In this document: positions 19,096 through 28,732 of the stretch, piece by piece
Position numbering within the stretch: position 1 is the stretch's first letter
Layout of the letters: each line of letters starts with the position of its first letter
Assembly (NCBI RefSeq): GCF_000192435.1
Contig: NZ_AEUD01000004.1
Coordinates: 186,001 to 250,000 of the forward strand
DNA: 64,000 nt
Reading direction: 5' to 3'
Source: Gordonia neofelifaecis NRRL B-59395
GTDB lineage: Bacteria; Actinomycetota; Actinomycetes; Mycobacteriales; Mycobacteriaceae
Made by a program: the position numbers and the translations under genes
Notes under the pieces: generated by a model
The model's input: the letters and a program-made list of their open reading frames with translations, nothing else
Database searches by the model: none
What the model was told of the DNA's origin: nothing

Positions 19096-19959
19096 GTGAC
19101 CGATCTCGCCGACCTCGACTACCCGCGGCTGCTGGCCGCGGCGGAGTCGGTGCTCGATGAGGTCACCGAGGTGTTCGTCGACGGTCTGGGCTCACCGGGT
19201 ACGCATGCGAAGGGCCGCGGTGATTTCGCGACCGACGTCGATCTGGCATTGGAGCGCACGATCGCCGAGAAGCTGGAGCAGCGCACCGGTATCGAGGTCC
19301 ACGGCGAGGAGTTCGGCGGTCCCGCCCCGCACGACGGCGTGATGTGGATCCTGGATCCGATCGACGGCACCTTCAACTACTCGGTCGGCATGCCGATCGC
19401 CGCCATGCTGCTGGCGCTGGCGGTCGACGGTGAGCCCGTGCTCGGACTGACCCGCCTGCCGCTGGTGGGACAGCGGTTCGCCGGGCATATCGGTGGCCCA
19501 CTGCTGGTCGACGGGGTACCGACCGAGCCGGTGCCCGACAGCCCGTTGCAGACCGCGGTGATCGGCTTCGGGTCGTTCAACGCTCGGGCACGCGGCGAGG
19601 TGCCGGGCGCGGCGCGAGCCGAACTGCAGCGCCGGCTCAGCTATCGGGCGGGTCGTCTCCGGATGACCGGGTCGACGGGCACGGACATCGCCTACGCGGC
19701 GGCGGGCGTCTTCGGCGGCGCCGTCTCGTTCAGCGCCAAGGCTTGGGACAACGCCGCGGGCGCGGCACTGGTCCGCGCCGCAGGCGGCACGGTCACCGAT
19801 CTCTCCGGCGCGCCCTGGACCGTGGGCTCCACCTCGCTGGTGGCGGGCAATCGCCGACTTCATGGAGAATTGCTCGACGTGATCGCCGAGGCGATGCCCG
19901 AGCAGTTCGCCGATCACAATCCCGACATCCCCAACGACAACGAGGAGACCCGCCCGTGA
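19096..19959 (+). CDS. impA: Inositol-monophosphatase family phosphatase (ImpA-like)
   Basis: 287 residues. The magnesium site of the IMPase fold is present: Glu71/Glu72 in [19 protein letters not shown] with Asp87 and Asp90, and the late WDNAAGAAL block. Position between hisA/priA and hisF matches impA of mycobacteria and corynebacteria. Members hydrolyse inositol monophosphate or related sugar phosphates. Because actinobacterial histidinol-phosphatases also belong to this superfamily and HisB here lacks that domain, a histidinol-phosphatase role is possible but not shown. The start is the GTG at 19096, 7 bases after the priA stop, with a weak ribosome site. Confidence 0.88.
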   Translation: MTDLADLDYPRLLAAAESVLDEVTEVFVDGLGSPGTHAKGRGDFATDVDLALERTIAEKLEQRTGIEVHGEEFGGPAPHDGVMWILDPIDGTFNYSVGMPIAAMLLALAVDGEPVLGLTRLPLVGQRFAGHIGGPLLVDGVPTEPVPDSPLQTAVIGFGSFNARARGEVPGAARAELQRRLSYRAGRLRMTGSTGTDIAYAAAGVFGGAVSFSAKAWDNAAGAALVRAAGGTVTDLSGAPWTVGSTSLVAGNRRLHGELLDVIAEAMPEQFADHNPDIPNDNEETRP

Positions 19960-20729
19960 GCGTGGCAGTTCGCGTCATTCCCTGCCTGGACGTCGATGAC
20001 GGCCGGGTGGTCAAGGGCGTCAACTTCGAGAATCTGCGCGACGCGGGCGATCCGGTCGAGCTCGCGGCGCGATACGACGCCGAGGGCGCGGACGAGCTCA
20101 CCTTCCTCGACGTGACGGCGTCGAGTTCGGGGCGCGGCACCATGCTCGACGTGGTCCGCCGCACCGCGGACGCGATCTTCATCCCGCTCACGGTCGGCGG
20201 CGGCATCCGCGCCGTCGACGACGTCGACGTGATGCTGCGCGCGGGTGCGGACAAGGTCAGCGTCAACACCGCGGCGATCGCCCGGCCGGAGGTGCTCAGT
20301 GAGATGAGCAGGCGTTTCGGTTCGCAGTGCATCGTGCTGTCGGTGGACGCGCGGACCGTGCCCGAGGGCAACGAGCCGACGCCGTCGGGCTGGGAGGTGA
20401 CCACGCACGGTGGTCGTCGCAGCACCGGCATCGACGCCGTCGAATGGGCGCAGCGCGGGCAGGAGCTCGGAGTGGGGGAGATCCTCCTCAATTCGATGGA
20501 CGCCGACGGCACCAAGGCGGGTTTCGACATCGCGATGATCGAAGCCGTGCGCGCGGCCGTCTCGATTCCGGTCATCGCCAGCGGCGGTGCTGGCAGGGTC
20601 GCGGATTTCGCGCCCGCGGTCCACGCCGGAGCCGACGCCGTGCTGGCCGCCTCCGTCTTCCACTTCGGCGACATGACGATCGGCGAGGTCAAGGACGCGA
20701 TGCGCGCCGAGCACATCGTGGTCCGCTGA
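19956..20729 (+). CDS. hisF: Imidazole glycerol phosphate synthase, cyclase subunit
   Basis: 257 residues, the standard length. The two catalytic aspartates are Asp12 ([14 protein letters not shown]) and Asp131 (VLSVDART). The phosphate-binding loops TVGGGIR and ASGGAGR are intact. It cyclises PRFAR with ammonia delivered by HisH, giving imidazoleglycerol phosphate and AICAR. The GTG start at 19956 overlaps the impA stop by GTGA. Confidence 0.97.
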   Translation: MSVAVRVIPCLDVDDGRVVKGVNFENLRDAGDPVELAARYDAEGADELTFLDVTASSSGRGTMLDVVRRTADAIFIPLTVGGGIRAVDDVDVMLRAGADKVSVNTAAIARPEVLSEMSRRFGSQCIVLSVDARTVPEGNEPTPSGWEVTTHGGRRSTGIDAVEWAQRGQELGVGEILLNSMDADGTKAGFDIAMIEAVRAAVSIPVIASGGAGRVADFAPAVHAGADAVLAASVFHFGDMTIGEVKDAMRAEHIVVR

Positions 20730-20771
20730 CGTCCGTCAGCAGTCTTCATCCGCCACAGAAAGAGGAGAACC

Positions 20772-21125
20772 ATGGCGTTGCCCGCAGAACTCGCTGCCTC
20801 GCTCAAGCGCAACGACGACGGACTGTTCGCCGCCATCGCGCAGGAGCGGTCGACCGGCATCGTGCTGATGATGGCGTGGATGGACGACGAGTCGCTCGAG
20901 CGGACGCTGGCCACCCGCAAGGCCACGTACTACTCGCGCTCGCGGCAGGAGTACTGGGTGAAGGGCGAGACCAGCGGACACACCCAGTACGTGCACGACA
21001 TCCGCGTCGACTGCGACGGCGACACCCTGCTGTTGACGGTCGACCAGGTGGGTGCGGCGTGCCACACCGGCAACCACAGCTGCTTCGACACCGAACCGTT
21101 GGAGTTCGGCGTCCCCGTCGCGTGA
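20772..21125 (+). CDS. hisI: Phosphoribosyl-AMP cyclohydrolase
   Basis: 117 residues, monofunctional (no HisE domain). The metal ligands are visible: Asp80-Cys81-Asp82-Asp84 (VDCDGD) with Cys97-His98 (ACHTGNHSC) and Cys104. It opens the purine ring of phosphoribosyl-AMP, the third step of histidine synthesis. AGAGGAG is placed 5 bases before the ATG at 20772, after a 42-base gap from hisF. It closes the histidine cluster in this window; hisG and hisE are not present here. Confidence 0.96.
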   Translation: MALPAELAASLKRNDDGLFAAIAQERSTGIVLMMAWMDDESLERTLATRKATYYSRSRQEYWVKGETSGHTQYVHDIRVDCDGDTLLLTVDQVGAACHTGNHSCFDTEPLEFGVPVA

Positions 21126-21166
21126 GCAACCAGAACCACACCATGCAACCCACTGAAGGACTAGCG

Positions 21167-21346
21167 ATGCCGCTGATTCAGATCTCCCAGACACCGGGGC
21201 TGTCGGACCGAGTGAAGCGGGAGACGATCGCCGCCGTCACCGAGGCGTACGCGAAGGCCACGGGCAAGAACCCGGATTCGGTCTGGGTGACGATCACCGA
21301 AGTGCCGCGCCAGCACTGGGGCGTCGGTGGGGAGCCGCTGGGATGA
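21167..21346 (+). CDS. 4-oxalocrotonate tautomerase-like protein
   Basis: 59 residues beginning MPLIQISQ, so the mature protein would carry the catalytic N-terminal proline of the tautomerase superfamily. Length and the pattern [20 protein letters not shown] fit the short 4-OT monomers that form hexamers. I choose the ATG at 21167 (GAAGGA 6 bases upstream) over an in-frame ATG at 21143, because only it exposes Pro1. The stop overlaps the trpE start (ATGA), so it is coupled to tryptophan synthesis although no known step there needs it. Possibly a paralogue with another keto-enol substrate. Confidence 0.82.
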   Translation: MPLIQISQTPGLSDRVKRETIAAVTEAYAKATGKNPDSVWVTITEVPRQHWGVGGEPLG

Positions 21347-22923
21347 GCGGAACGACCGCGACGAACTCGATGGAGACGACCTCGCTCGAGACGTTCCGCG
21401 ACCTGGCCGTCGATCATCGCGTCGTGCCGGTGACCCGCAAGGTCCTGGCGGACTCGGAGACCCCGCTGTCGGTGTACCGCAAGCTGGCGCGGGATCCGAA
21501 CGCGACGCGAAGCGACGGGCGGTTCGCCGCCAAGGAGGGCACCTTCCTGCTGGAGTCGGCGCCGAACGGCGCGTCGTGGTCGCGGTGGTCGTTCATCGGC
21601 GCGGGCACCCGGTCGGCACTCACCGTCGCCGACGGGCAGGCGCACTGGTGGGGTGACGTGCCCGCGGGTGCGCCGGTCGGCGGCGACCCGGTGGAGGCGC
21701 TCGCCGAATCCCTTCGGCTGCTGCGGACCGACCCGCTCGACGGGATGCCGCCGCTCACCGGCGGTTTCGTCGGGTTCATGGCCTACGACTTCGTCCGCCG
21801 ACTCGAACGACTGCCTGAGACGACGGTCGACGATCTGCACTTGCCGGACATGTTCTGGCTGCTGGTCGCGGATCTGGCGGCCTTCGACCATCACGAGGGC
21901 ACGATCACGTTGATCGCCAACGCCGTCAACTGGGACGGCAGCGACGAGCGCGTCGACGACGCGTATCACGACGCGGTCGCCCGGCTCGATGCGATGACGC
22001 GTGCGCTCGCCGCGCCGGACCCGTCGACCGTCTCCACGTTCAGCAGGCCCGCACCGGACTATCGGTCGCAGCGCTCGCTCGACGACTACCGCGAGATCGT
22101 CGCCGGACTGGTCGGCGAGATCGAAGCCGGCGAGGCGTTCCAGGTGGTGCCCTCGATGCGCTTCGAACTCGACACCGATGCCGACCCCGTCGACGTCTAC
22201 CGCGTCCTGCGCGCCTCCAACCCGAGCCCGTACATGTACCTGCTCCGGATGCCGGGCATCGACCGGGAGCCGTTCTCAATCGTCGGCTCGTCGCCCGAGG
22301 CGCTCGTGACGGTCGCCGACGGTGTCGCCACCACCCACCCGATCGCGGGAACCCGCTGGCGCGGCGCGACCGACGAGGAGGACCTCCTGCTGGCCAAGGG
22401 GCTCCTGGAGGACGAGAAGGAGAACTCCGAACACCTGATGCTCGTCGACCTGGGTCGCAATGATCTCGGGCGCGTCTGCGAGCCCGGCACGGTCCGGGTC
22501 ACCGACTACCGACGGGTCGAGCGGTACAGCCACGTCATGCACCTGGTGTCGACCGTGTCCGGGCAGCTTCGCGACGGTGAGCAGGCACTCGACGCGGTGA
22601 CCGCGTGCTTCCCGGCGGGTACCTTGACCGGCGCGCCGAAGGTGCGCGCGATGGAGTTGATCGAGGCCAACGAGATCACCCGGCGCGGGCTGTACGGCGG
22701 TGTGGTCGGCTACCTCGACTTCGCGGGCAACGCCGACACGGCGATCGCCATCCGGACCGCGCTGATGTCCGGCGACGTCGCCTACGTCCAGGCCGGCGGC
22801 GGCGTCGTCGCCGACAGCGACGCCGAGTACGAGTTCAACGAGGCACGCAACAAGGCGTCGGCGGTGCTGGCCGCGGTCGCCGCCGCCGGAACCATGAAGC
22901 CGGTGGCAGGGGAGGAACAGTGA
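21343..22923 (+). CDS. trpE: Anthranilate synthase component I
   Basis: 526 residues of the chorismate-utilising family. The N-terminal domain carries the TFLLESA sequence that forms the tryptophan feedback pocket, and [21 protein letters not shown]. The catalytic half carries [37 protein letters not shown] and [13 protein letters not shown]. It forms anthranilate from chorismate with ammonia from TrpG, which is not encoded here. Coupled by ATGA to the preceding tautomerase gene and by a 1-base overlap to the next gene. I see no leader peptide with tandem Trp codons upstream. Confidence 0.96.
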   Translation: MSGTTATNSMETTSLETFRDLAVDHRVVPVTRKVLADSETPLSVYRKLARDPNATRSDGRFAAKEGTFLLESAPNGASWSRWSFIGAGTRSALTVADGQAHWWGDVPAGAPVGGDPVEALAESLRLLRTDPLDGMPPLTGGFVGFMAYDFVRRLERLPETTVDDLHLPDMFWLLVADLAAFDHHEGTITLIANAVNWDGSDERVDDAYHDAVARLDAMTRALAAPDPSTVSTFSRPAPDYRSQRSLDDYREIVAGLVGEIEAGEAFQVVPSMRFELDTDADPVDVYRVLRASNPSPYMYLLRMPGIDREPFSIVGSSPEALVTVADGVATTHPIAGTRWRGATDEEDLLLAKGLLEDEKENSEHLMLVDLGRNDLGRVCEPGTVRVTDYRRVERYSHVMHLVSTVSGQLRDGEQALDAVTACFPAGTLTGAPKVRAMELIEANEITRRGLYGGVVGYLDFAGNADTAIAIRTALMSGDVAYVQAGGGVVADSDAEYEFNEARNKASAVLAAVAAAGTMKPVAGEEQ

Positions 22924-23612
22924 TGAGCAGCGAGGCGAGCCAGAAGCCGCAGACGACCGCGCCGCCGGTCGACCGCCGATGGCAGATGATCGCGTCGGTG
23001 CTGATCCTGCTGGCGGCCCTCGGCCTGTGGGGAGCATCGCGGATGAAGTGGGCGACCATCCTCGTCGCCCCCGACCTGGGGCCGGCTCGGGTGTTCACGG
23101 TGAACGGTTCCGACTGGAGCCCCTGGCTGACGCCGGTCGGCATCGCGATGGCGGCCGCGGTGGTCGCGCAGTTCGCGCTGCGGGGCTGGGCGCTGCGCAT
23201 CGTCGCGATCCTCGTCGCACTCGGCGGAGTCCTTGCCGTGATACCGGCCATCTCGCTGCTCACCGAGGGCGAGAACAACCTGTACATCGTCAAGATGGTC
23301 GACGTGCCGGCTCGTGCCGTCATCGACGGCATTCCGACGGAGTCCACCCCGGGATACCTGGTGATCGCATCGGCGGTGTGCGCGATTCTCGGGGCCGTCG
23401 CGATGGCCCGCACCGCGCGGCAGGGCGGAATGTCGTCCAAGTACTCCTCGCCCGCGGCACGTCGCGACGATCTCGAACGGCAGATCTTCGACGAGCGCGA
23501 GCGCGCTGCGGCGTCGGGCGAGCCGACCGCACCCGCCGCGAACGAGCGACTGCTGTGGGATTCGCTCGACGAGGGCATCGATCCCACAGAGGACGAAGAG
23601 CCCAGGTCGTAA
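22923..23612 (+). CDS. Trp-operon-associated membrane protein (Rv1610-like)
   Basis: 229 residues with four hydrophobic segments (about 24-42, 62-82, 85-107 and 138-158 by inspection) and a polar C-terminal tail. It occupies the same slot as Rv1610 of M. tuberculosis, between trpE and trpC, and matches the conserved actinobacterial tryptophan-associated transmembrane protein family (TIGR02234 type). The function is unknown; a role in tryptophan transport or regulation is only suggested by conserved position. The start overlaps the trpE stop (TGATG). Confidence 0.82.
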   Translation: MSSEASQKPQTTAPPVDRRWQMIASVLILLAALGLWGASRMKWATILVAPDLGPARVFTVNGSDWSPWLTPVGIAMAAAVVAQFALRGWALRIVAILVALGGVLAVIPAISLLTEGENNLYIVKMVDVPARAVIDGIPTESTPGYLVIASAVCAILGAVAMARTARQGGMSSKYSSPAARRDDLERQIFDERERAAASGEPTAPAANERLLWDSLDEGIDPTEDEEPRS

Positions 23613-23637
23613 CGCTCGTCGATGTCGGCTCGATTGT

Positions 23638-23653
23638 GACACGTGAACGTGTC
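23638..23653. promoter_or_regulatory. Perfect palindrome upstream of trpC
   Basis: GACACGTGAACGTGTC has 7-base arms around GA, lying just after the membrane-protein stop and about 100 bases before trpC. It may be an operator or a weak hairpin. A separate -10-like TACTCT at 23712-23717 would allow trpC to have its own promoter. Confidence 0.35.
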
Positions 23654-23748
23654 TCTCACCGGTCACGACGACGATCACGACCCCGGACTCCCGCCTCTTC
23701 GGCCACGTGCTTACTCTTGATGACAAGCAGTGAAAGGGGCCGATAGCC

Positions 23749-24567
23749 GTGAGCAATCAGTCAGTGCTCGATTCGATCATCGAGGGAGTCAAGGCTGACG
23801 TCGCCGCGCGCGAAGCGGTCCTCGACCTCGCCGCAGTCAAGAAGGCCGCGGCAGCGGCTCCGGGCCCGCGGGACGCGATGGCTGCCCTGAGCCAGAACGA
23901 CATCGCCGTCATCGCCGAGGTGAAGCGGGCGAGTCCGTCCAAGGGTCAGCTCGCCAACATTCCGGATCCTGCGGACCTGGCGAAGGCGTACGAGGCCGGC
24001 GGCGCGCGGATCGTCAGCGTCCTCACCGAGCAGCGACGTTTCGGCGGATCTCTCGCCGACCTCGACGAGGTCCGCGCGGCGATCGACATCCCGATCCTGC
24101 GCAAGGACTTCATCGTCGGGCCGTACCAGATCCATGAGGCGCGCGCGCACGGCGCCGATGTCATCCTGCTGATCGTCGCGGCTCTCGAGCAGAAGGCGCT
24201 GGCATCGCTCCTCGATCGTGCCGAGTCGCTCGGCATGACAGCCCTCGTCGAGGTGCACACAGAGGAAGAGGCCGATCGAGCGCTGGAGGCCGGAGCCAAG
24301 GTGGTCGGCGTCAACGCGCGCAACCTGAAGACCCTCGAAGTCGATCGCGACTGCTTCGCACGGATCGCCCCGGGGCTGCCGTCGAGCACCATCAAGGTCG
24401 CCGAGTCCGGTGTTCGCGGACCCGCGGATCTGCTGGCCTACGCGGGCGCGGGTGCCGACGCGATCCTGGTCGGGGAGGGCGTCGTGACCAGTGGCGATCC
24501 GCGACTCGCGGTCGCCGATCTGGTGACCGCGGGTTCACACCCGTCGTGCCCGAAGCCCTCGCGCTGA
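23749..24567 (+). CDS. trpC: Indole-3-glycerol phosphate synthase
   Basis: 272 residues, monofunctional TIM barrel. Signature blocks are [12 protein letters not shown] (Glu57, Lys59), [39 protein letters not shown] and VAESGVRG. It closes the indole ring from carboxyphenylamino-deoxyribulose phosphate, the step after the PriA/TrpF isomerisation. The start is the GTG at 23749 with AAAGGGG upstream. The 136-base gap before it contains a palindrome and a possible promoter, so it may be partly uncoupled from trpE. Confidence 0.96.
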   Translation: MSNQSVLDSIIEGVKADVAAREAVLDLAAVKKAAAAAPGPRDAMAALSQNDIAVIAEVKRASPSKGQLANIPDPADLAKAYEAGGARIVSVLTEQRRFGGSLADLDEVRAAIDIPILRKDFIVGPYQIHEARAHGADVILLIVAALEQKALASLLDRAESLGMTALVEVHTEEEADRALEAGAKVVGVNARNLKTLEVDRDCFARIAPGLPSSTIKVAESGVRGPADLLAYAGAGADAILVGEGVVTSGDPRLAVADLVTAGSHPSCPKPSR

Positions 24568-24593
24568 CCCAGAAGCACCTGACCTGAACGCCT

Positions 24594-24619
24594 CGATCAC
24601 CCGGTCCGCCCGGTGATCG
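24594..24619 (+). other. Small hairpin in the trpC-trpB gap
   Basis: CGATCACC (24594-24601) pairs with GGTGATCG (24612-24619) around a 10-base loop. It could slow transcription or set the TrpC:TrpB ratio; there is no T run. Low confidence. Confidence 0.3.
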
Positions 24620-24674
24620 GGGCAGGCGGTTATTTCAGTTGCCGCCGGAATCGAACGATGAGGATACTGAGCAC

Positions 24675-26012
24675 GTGACCGAGAACTCCGAAGCCGCCGA
24701 ACAGGCATCAGCCGACGCGGCGTTCCCCAAGGCCAGCGACGGCGTCTCCGACGTCCATCCGATCGGACCCGACGAGCGCGGCCACTGGGGCGACTTCGGC
24801 GGCAGGCACGTTCCCGAGGCGCTGATGGAGGTCATCGAGGAGGTCACCGCCACCTACGAGAAGCTCCGCACCGATTCGGACTTCCTGAACGAGCTCGATC
24901 GGCTGCAGCGCGATTACACGGGCCGCCCGTCGCCGCTGTACGAGGCCGAGCGCCTTCGGGAGGACGCGGGCGGCGCCCGGCTGTTCCTCAAGCGTGAGGA
25001 TCTGAACCACACCGGCTCGCACAAGATCAACAACGTGCTCGGTCAGGCGCTGCTCGCGAAGAAGATGGGCAAGACGCGCGTCATCGCCGAGACCGGAGCC
25101 GGCCAGCACGGTGTCGCGACGGCCACCGCGTGCGCGTTGCTCGGCATGGAGTGCCTGATCTACATGGGGCGGGTCGACACCGAGCGTCAGTCGCTGAACG
25201 TCGCCCGCATGCGTCTGCTCGGCGCGACCGTCGTTGCGGTCGAGACCGGCTCGGCGACGCTGAAGGACGCGATCAACGAGGCCCTGCGCGACTGGGTGAC
25301 CAATGCGGACACCACGTATTACTGCTTCGGCACGGCCGCCGGGCCGCATCCGTTCCCGATGATCGTTCGCGACCTCCAGCGCATCATCGGCATGGAGGCG
25401 CGCACACAGATCCTGGAGAAGATCGGCAGGCTGCCCGACGCCGTCACCGCGTGTGTCGGCGGCGGGTCGAACGCCATCGGCATCTTCCATCCGTTCATCG
25501 ACGACGCGGGCGTCCGCCTGGTCGGTTTCGAGGCCGGTGGCGACGGCGTGGAGACCGGACGGCATGCGGCGACCTTCGCCGGCGGTACCCCGGGGGCCTT
25601 CCAGGGCGCGTACTCCTACCTGCTGCAGGACGAGGACGGGCAGACCATCGAGTCGCACTCCATCTCGGCGGGTCTGGACTACCCGGGCGTCGGTCCCGAG
25701 CATGCTCATCTGCTCGAGACAGGTCGGGCCGAATACCGGCCGATCAACGACGACGAGGCGATGGAGGCGCTCGCCCTGCTGTCCCGCAAGGAAGGCATCA
25801 TCCCGGCCATCGAGTCGGCTCACGCCGTCGCCGGGGCGCTCAAGCTCGGTCGTGAACTCGGCGACGGCGCGGTCGTCATCGTGAACGTGTCGGGTCGAGG
25901 CGACAAGGACGTCGACACGGCCGCGCGCTGGTTCAACCTGTTCGAGAAGCCGCCGTCGGAGACCGAGTACGCAGCCGCGCTCGCCGCGCAGAAGAAGGAG
26001 AACGCTCGATGA
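24675..26012 (+). CDS. trpB: Tryptophan synthase beta chain
   Basis: 445 residues from the GTG at 24675; an upstream in-frame TTG at 24639 is an alternative start. PLP binds Lys117 in HTGSHKINN, and the phosphate loop GGGSNAIG is present, as are the TrpB1-type blocks [19 protein letters not shown] and [16 protein letters not shown]. It condenses indole with serine. The N-terminal 30 residues are acidic and poorly conserved. Its stop overlaps trpA by ATGA, as expected for subunits of one complex. Confidence 0.96.
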   Translation: MTENSEAAEQASADAAFPKASDGVSDVHPIGPDERGHWGDFGGRHVPEALMEVIEEVTATYEKLRTDSDFLNELDRLQRDYTGRPSPLYEAERLREDAGGARLFLKREDLNHTGSHKINNVLGQALLAKKMGKTRVIAETGAGQHGVATATACALLGMECLIYMGRVDTERQSLNVARMRLLGATVVAVETGSATLKDAINEALRDWVTNADTTYYCFGTAAGPHPFPMIVRDLQRIIGMEARTQILEKIGRLPDAVTACVGGGSNAIGIFHPFIDDAGVRLVGFEAGGDGVETGRHAATFAGGTPGAFQGAYSYLLQDEDGQTIESHSISAGLDYPGVGPEHAHLLETGRAEYRPINDDEAMEALALLSRKEGIIPAIESAHAVAGALKLGRELGDGAVVIVNVSGRGDKDVDTAARWFNLFEKPPSETEYAAALAAQKKENAR

Positions 26013-26815
26013 GCCCGAAGCCCGCCCCCGAGTCCCGGCTGGGCGCGACGTTCGCGGCGTGCAAGGCGGAGAACCGTGCCGCGCTGATCGGCTACACGCC
26101 GGTCGGTTATCCGACGGTCGCCGACTCTCTCGTCACCCTGAAGACGATGGTCGACGCCGGCTGCGACATCGTCGAGATCGGCATCCCGTACTCCGATCCG
26201 GTGATGGACGGCCCGACCGTCGCCAAGGCGGCGCAGACCGCCATCGACAACGGCAGCCGCGTGCGCGACGTGTTCGCGGCCGCTGAGACGGTCGCCGCCG
26301 CGGGCGCACAGCCGGTCGTGATGACGTACTGGAATCTGGTCCTCAAGTACGGCGTCCACGCCTTCTCCCGCGACCTCGCGGCCGCGGGCGGCGTCGGGCT
26401 GATCACCCCGAACCTGATTCCCGACGAGGGCGCCGAATGGCATGCCGCGTCCGACGCGCACGGCCTCGACCGCATCTACCTGGTGGCGCCGTCGTCCACG
26501 CCCGAGCGCCTGGCGATGACCCTCGACAGCTGCCGGGGCTTCGTCTACGCCGCGTCGACGATGGGCGTGACCGGTGCGCGCGCGACGGTGTCGAATGCGG
26601 CTCCGGAGCTGTGCGCGCGAGTGCGCGAGTACTCGGAGATCCCGATCGGCGTGGGCCTCGGCGTCCGCGACGGCGATCAGGCCGCGGAGATCGGCGCGTA
26701 CGCCGACGGGGTCATCGTGGGGTCCGCGATCGTCTCGGCCGTGGACAAGGGGCAGGACGCGGTCGCCGCGGTCGTCTCCGACCTCGCCGACGGCGTTCGC
26801 CGCGCTCGCCGCTGA
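26009..26815 (+). CDS. trpA: Tryptophan synthase alpha chain
   Basis: 268 residues, TIM barrel. The catalytic acids are Glu56 ([10 protein letters not shown]) and Asp67 (MDGPT). The phosphate-binding end [12 protein letters not shown] and the [10 protein letters not shown] loop are intact. It cleaves indole-3-glycerol phosphate and channels indole to TrpB. ATGA coupling to trpB. It is followed directly by lgt, as in mycobacteria. Confidence 0.97.
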   Translation: MSPKPAPESRLGATFAACKAENRAALIGYTPVGYPTVADSLVTLKTMVDAGCDIVEIGIPYSDPVMDGPTVAKAAQTAIDNGSRVRDVFAAAETVAAAGAQPVVMTYWNLVLKYGVHAFSRDLAAAGGVGLITPNLIPDEGAEWHAASDAHGLDRIYLVAPSSTPERLAMTLDSCRGFVYAASTMGVTGARATVSNAAPELCARVREYSEIPIGVGLGVRDGDQAAEIGAYADGVIVGSAIVSAVDKGQDAVAAVVSDLADGVRRARR

Positions 26816-26880
26816 TCGACCGCGCGCTGCGCGGCAGCCCCGGAGCGGTACGCCTGATCGATCGACGAACAGGGCCACGT

Positions 26881-26886
26881 TACTGT
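26881..26886 (+). promoter_or_regulatory. -10 element of a probable leaderless lgt transcript
   Basis: TACTGT fits TANNNT and ends 7 bases before the GTG at 26894, the right spacing for transcription to begin at the start codon. No ribosome site is seen for that codon. Confidence 0.5.
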
Positions 26887-26893
26887 GGCACCT

Positions 26894-28690
26894 GTGACTG
26901 ACGGAACCGTCCTCGCTTACCTACCGAGCCCGCCGCAGGGTGTGTGGCACCTCGGCCCCGTACCGATCCGGGCGTACGCCCTGTTCATCATCATCGGCAT
27001 CATCGTCGCCGTCTGGTGGGGCAGCCGTCGCTGGATGGCACGCGGCGGCCAGCCGGGCGAGGTCATCGACGTGGCGCTGTGGGCGGTGCCGTTCGGCCTG
27101 ATCGGCGGTCGGATCTACCACGTGCTGACCGACTGGAACACGTACTTCGGTCCGGGCGGTCGGGGACTCGGTGCGGTCTTCAAGATCTGGGACGGCGGTC
27201 TCGGCATCTGGGGTGCGGTGGCCTTCGGCGCGGTGGGCGCGTGGATCGGTGCCCGCAACATGGGCATCAAGCTTCCGCCGTTCGGCGATGCGATCGCGCC
27301 CGCGATCCTGCTGGCACAGGGCATCGGCCGGCTCGGCAACTACTTCAATCAGGAGCTCTTCGGCCGGCCGACGACGGTTCCCTGGGGCCTGGAGATCTAC
27401 GACCGGACCAATGCGGACGGCGTGATCTCGTACAAGCTGATCGACGGCGTCTCGACCGGGACCGTGTACTCGGTGGTCCATCCGACATTCCTGTACGAAC
27501 TGCTGTGGAACGTCTTCTTCGTCATCGTGCTGGTGCTCGTGGACCGGCGTTTCCGGATCGGTCACGGGCGGCTGTTCGCCCTGTACGTCGCCGGCTACTG
27601 CGTCGGCCGATTCGTCGTCGAGCTGATGCGCGACGACTACGCCACCCACATCTTCGGTGTCCGCATCAATGTCTTCACGGCGGCGATCGTCTTCCTGTGC
27701 GCCGCGCTCTACTTCGTGATGGCTCCGAAGGGGCGCGAGCAGGGCCTCTCGATGTACTGGCCCGACCGTGCCGAGGAACTGGCGGCCGAAGGGGCCGTCG
27801 GATATGTCCCGCAGTCGCTCAGCGGGGATGAGGACGTCGACGACGCCGAGCAGTACGACGAAGATGGTCCGGGCGGTGACGAGCCGGGCTACGAGGACGC
27901 CGAGTACGAGGAACCGGAGTACGAGGAGTCGGAGTACGAGGAATCGGAGTACGAGGATGACGCCGACCCAGGCATCCCGTTCGACGACACCGCGGACCAG
28001 CCGACCGTCGAAGACGAGCAGGACGGCGGCGAGCCCGAGTTCGAGGTCGCGGCGACGACTGCCGCGCTGTTCGCCGATGGCGACGCCGATGATCTCGACG
28101 CCGATGATCTCGAGACCGACCTCGATGACGCAGACGATGAGGCGTCTCGCGAGACGGACGACGACGCCGCGGAACCTCGGGAGGCCGACGACTCCGCCGA
28201 CGCCGGCGCCGAGCCCGAGCCCGAGCCGGACGTCGCGGTCGAGCCCGAACCCGAGCCCGAGACCGACGGTGAGGCCGGGATCGAGACGGACGCCGACGCC
28301 GACGATCAGTCAGCGACCGCGGAGTCGGTATCCGAGTGGGCGCAGACCGATAAGCAAGCGCCGGGCACCGACTCGGAGCCGGAACCGGAAGCGGACAGCG
28401 AGCCCGAGCCCGAGGGGCGGGTGATTCCCGGCCGCGAACCGTCGATCTCCGAATCGGTGTCGGCCCAGGGGTACACGATCGTGCCCGCGGACGACGAGGA
28501 ACTGTCGGGCATCACGATCATCGAGCAGAATCCCGGTGGTTCGGCGGGGACGATCGAGATCCGCCGCGCCGACGAGGCTGCGTCGACGGCCGCGGAGGAG
28601 TCTGCTGACGTCGAGCCGGATGTCGAGCCAGACGCCGAGTCGGACGAGGTCACCGACCCCGCCGACCGGCCATCGCCGACCGAGGACTGA
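26894..28690 (+). CDS. lgt: Prolipoprotein diacylglyceryl transferase with long acidic C-terminal tail
   Basis: 598 residues from the GTG at 26894 (GTG at 26885 is also in frame). The first 285 residues are the multi-pass Lgt core, opening with LAYLPSPPQGVWHLGPVPIRAYA. They contain the signature GRLGNYFNQELFG (145-157); Arg146 and Arg239 appear equivalent to the essential Arg143 and Arg239 of E. coli. It moves diacylglycerol from phosphatidylglycerol to the lipobox cysteine in the membrane. About 310 further residues are an acidic, low-complexity tail rich in Asp/Glu/Pro/Ser, including four EYEE/EYED units near 27904-27959. Acidic Lgt tails occur in Mycobacteriales, but the role is unknown. 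Confidence 0.95.
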   Translation: MTDGTVLAYLPSPPQGVWHLGPVPIRAYALFIIIGIIVAVWWGSRRWMARGGQPGEVIDVALWAVPFGLIGGRIYHVLTDWNTYFGPGGRGLGAVFKIWDGGLGIWGAVAFGAVGAWIGARNMGIKLPPFGDAIAPAILLAQGIGRLGNYFNQELFGRPTTVPWGLEIYDRTNADGVISYKLIDGVSTGTVYSVVHPTFLYELLWNVFFVIVLVLVDRRFRIGHGRLFALYVAGYCVGRFVVELMRDDYATHIFGVRINVFTAAIVFLCAALYFVMAPKGREQGLSMYWPDRAEELAAEGAVGYVPQSLSGDEDVDDAEQYDEDGPGGDEPGYEDAEYEEPEYEESEYEESEYEDDADPGIPFDDTADQPTVEDEQDGGEPEFEVAATTAALFADGDADDLDADDLETDLDDADDEASRETDDDAAEPREADDSADAGAEPEPEPDVAVEPEPEPETDGEAGIETDADADDQSATAESVSEWAQTDKQAPGTDSEPEPEADSEPEPEGRVIPGREPSISESVSAQGYTIVPADDEELSGITIIEQNPGGSAGTIEIRRADEAASTAAEESADVEPDVEPDAESDEVTDPADRPSPTED

Positions 28691-28720
28691 GACCGAGGGG
28701 ACACGCTCGAACGCGACCGC

Positions 28721-28726
28721 TAGCCT
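28721..28726 (+). promoter_or_regulatory. -10 element of a probable leaderless pyk transcript
   Basis: TAGCCT ends 6 bases before the GTG at 28733. No ribosome site precedes the codon, so transcription probably starts at the start codon. Confidence 0.55.
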
Positions 28727-28732
28727 TATGGG

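Noticed and set aside
21126-21342. Tryptophan attenuator or T-box leader before trpE
   Set aside because: The gap between hisI and the tautomerase is 41 bases, has no tandem Trp codons and no convincing alternative hairpins.
27850-28300. Repeats in the lgt tail as a possible CRISPR or VNTR
   Set aside because: The repetition is at codon level (acidic residues) with no constant spacer length; it is coding low complexity.
20730-28690. trpG, trpD and trpF
   Set aside because: Searched among the trp genes; none is present. PriA covers the TrpF step; trpG and trpD must be elsewhere.
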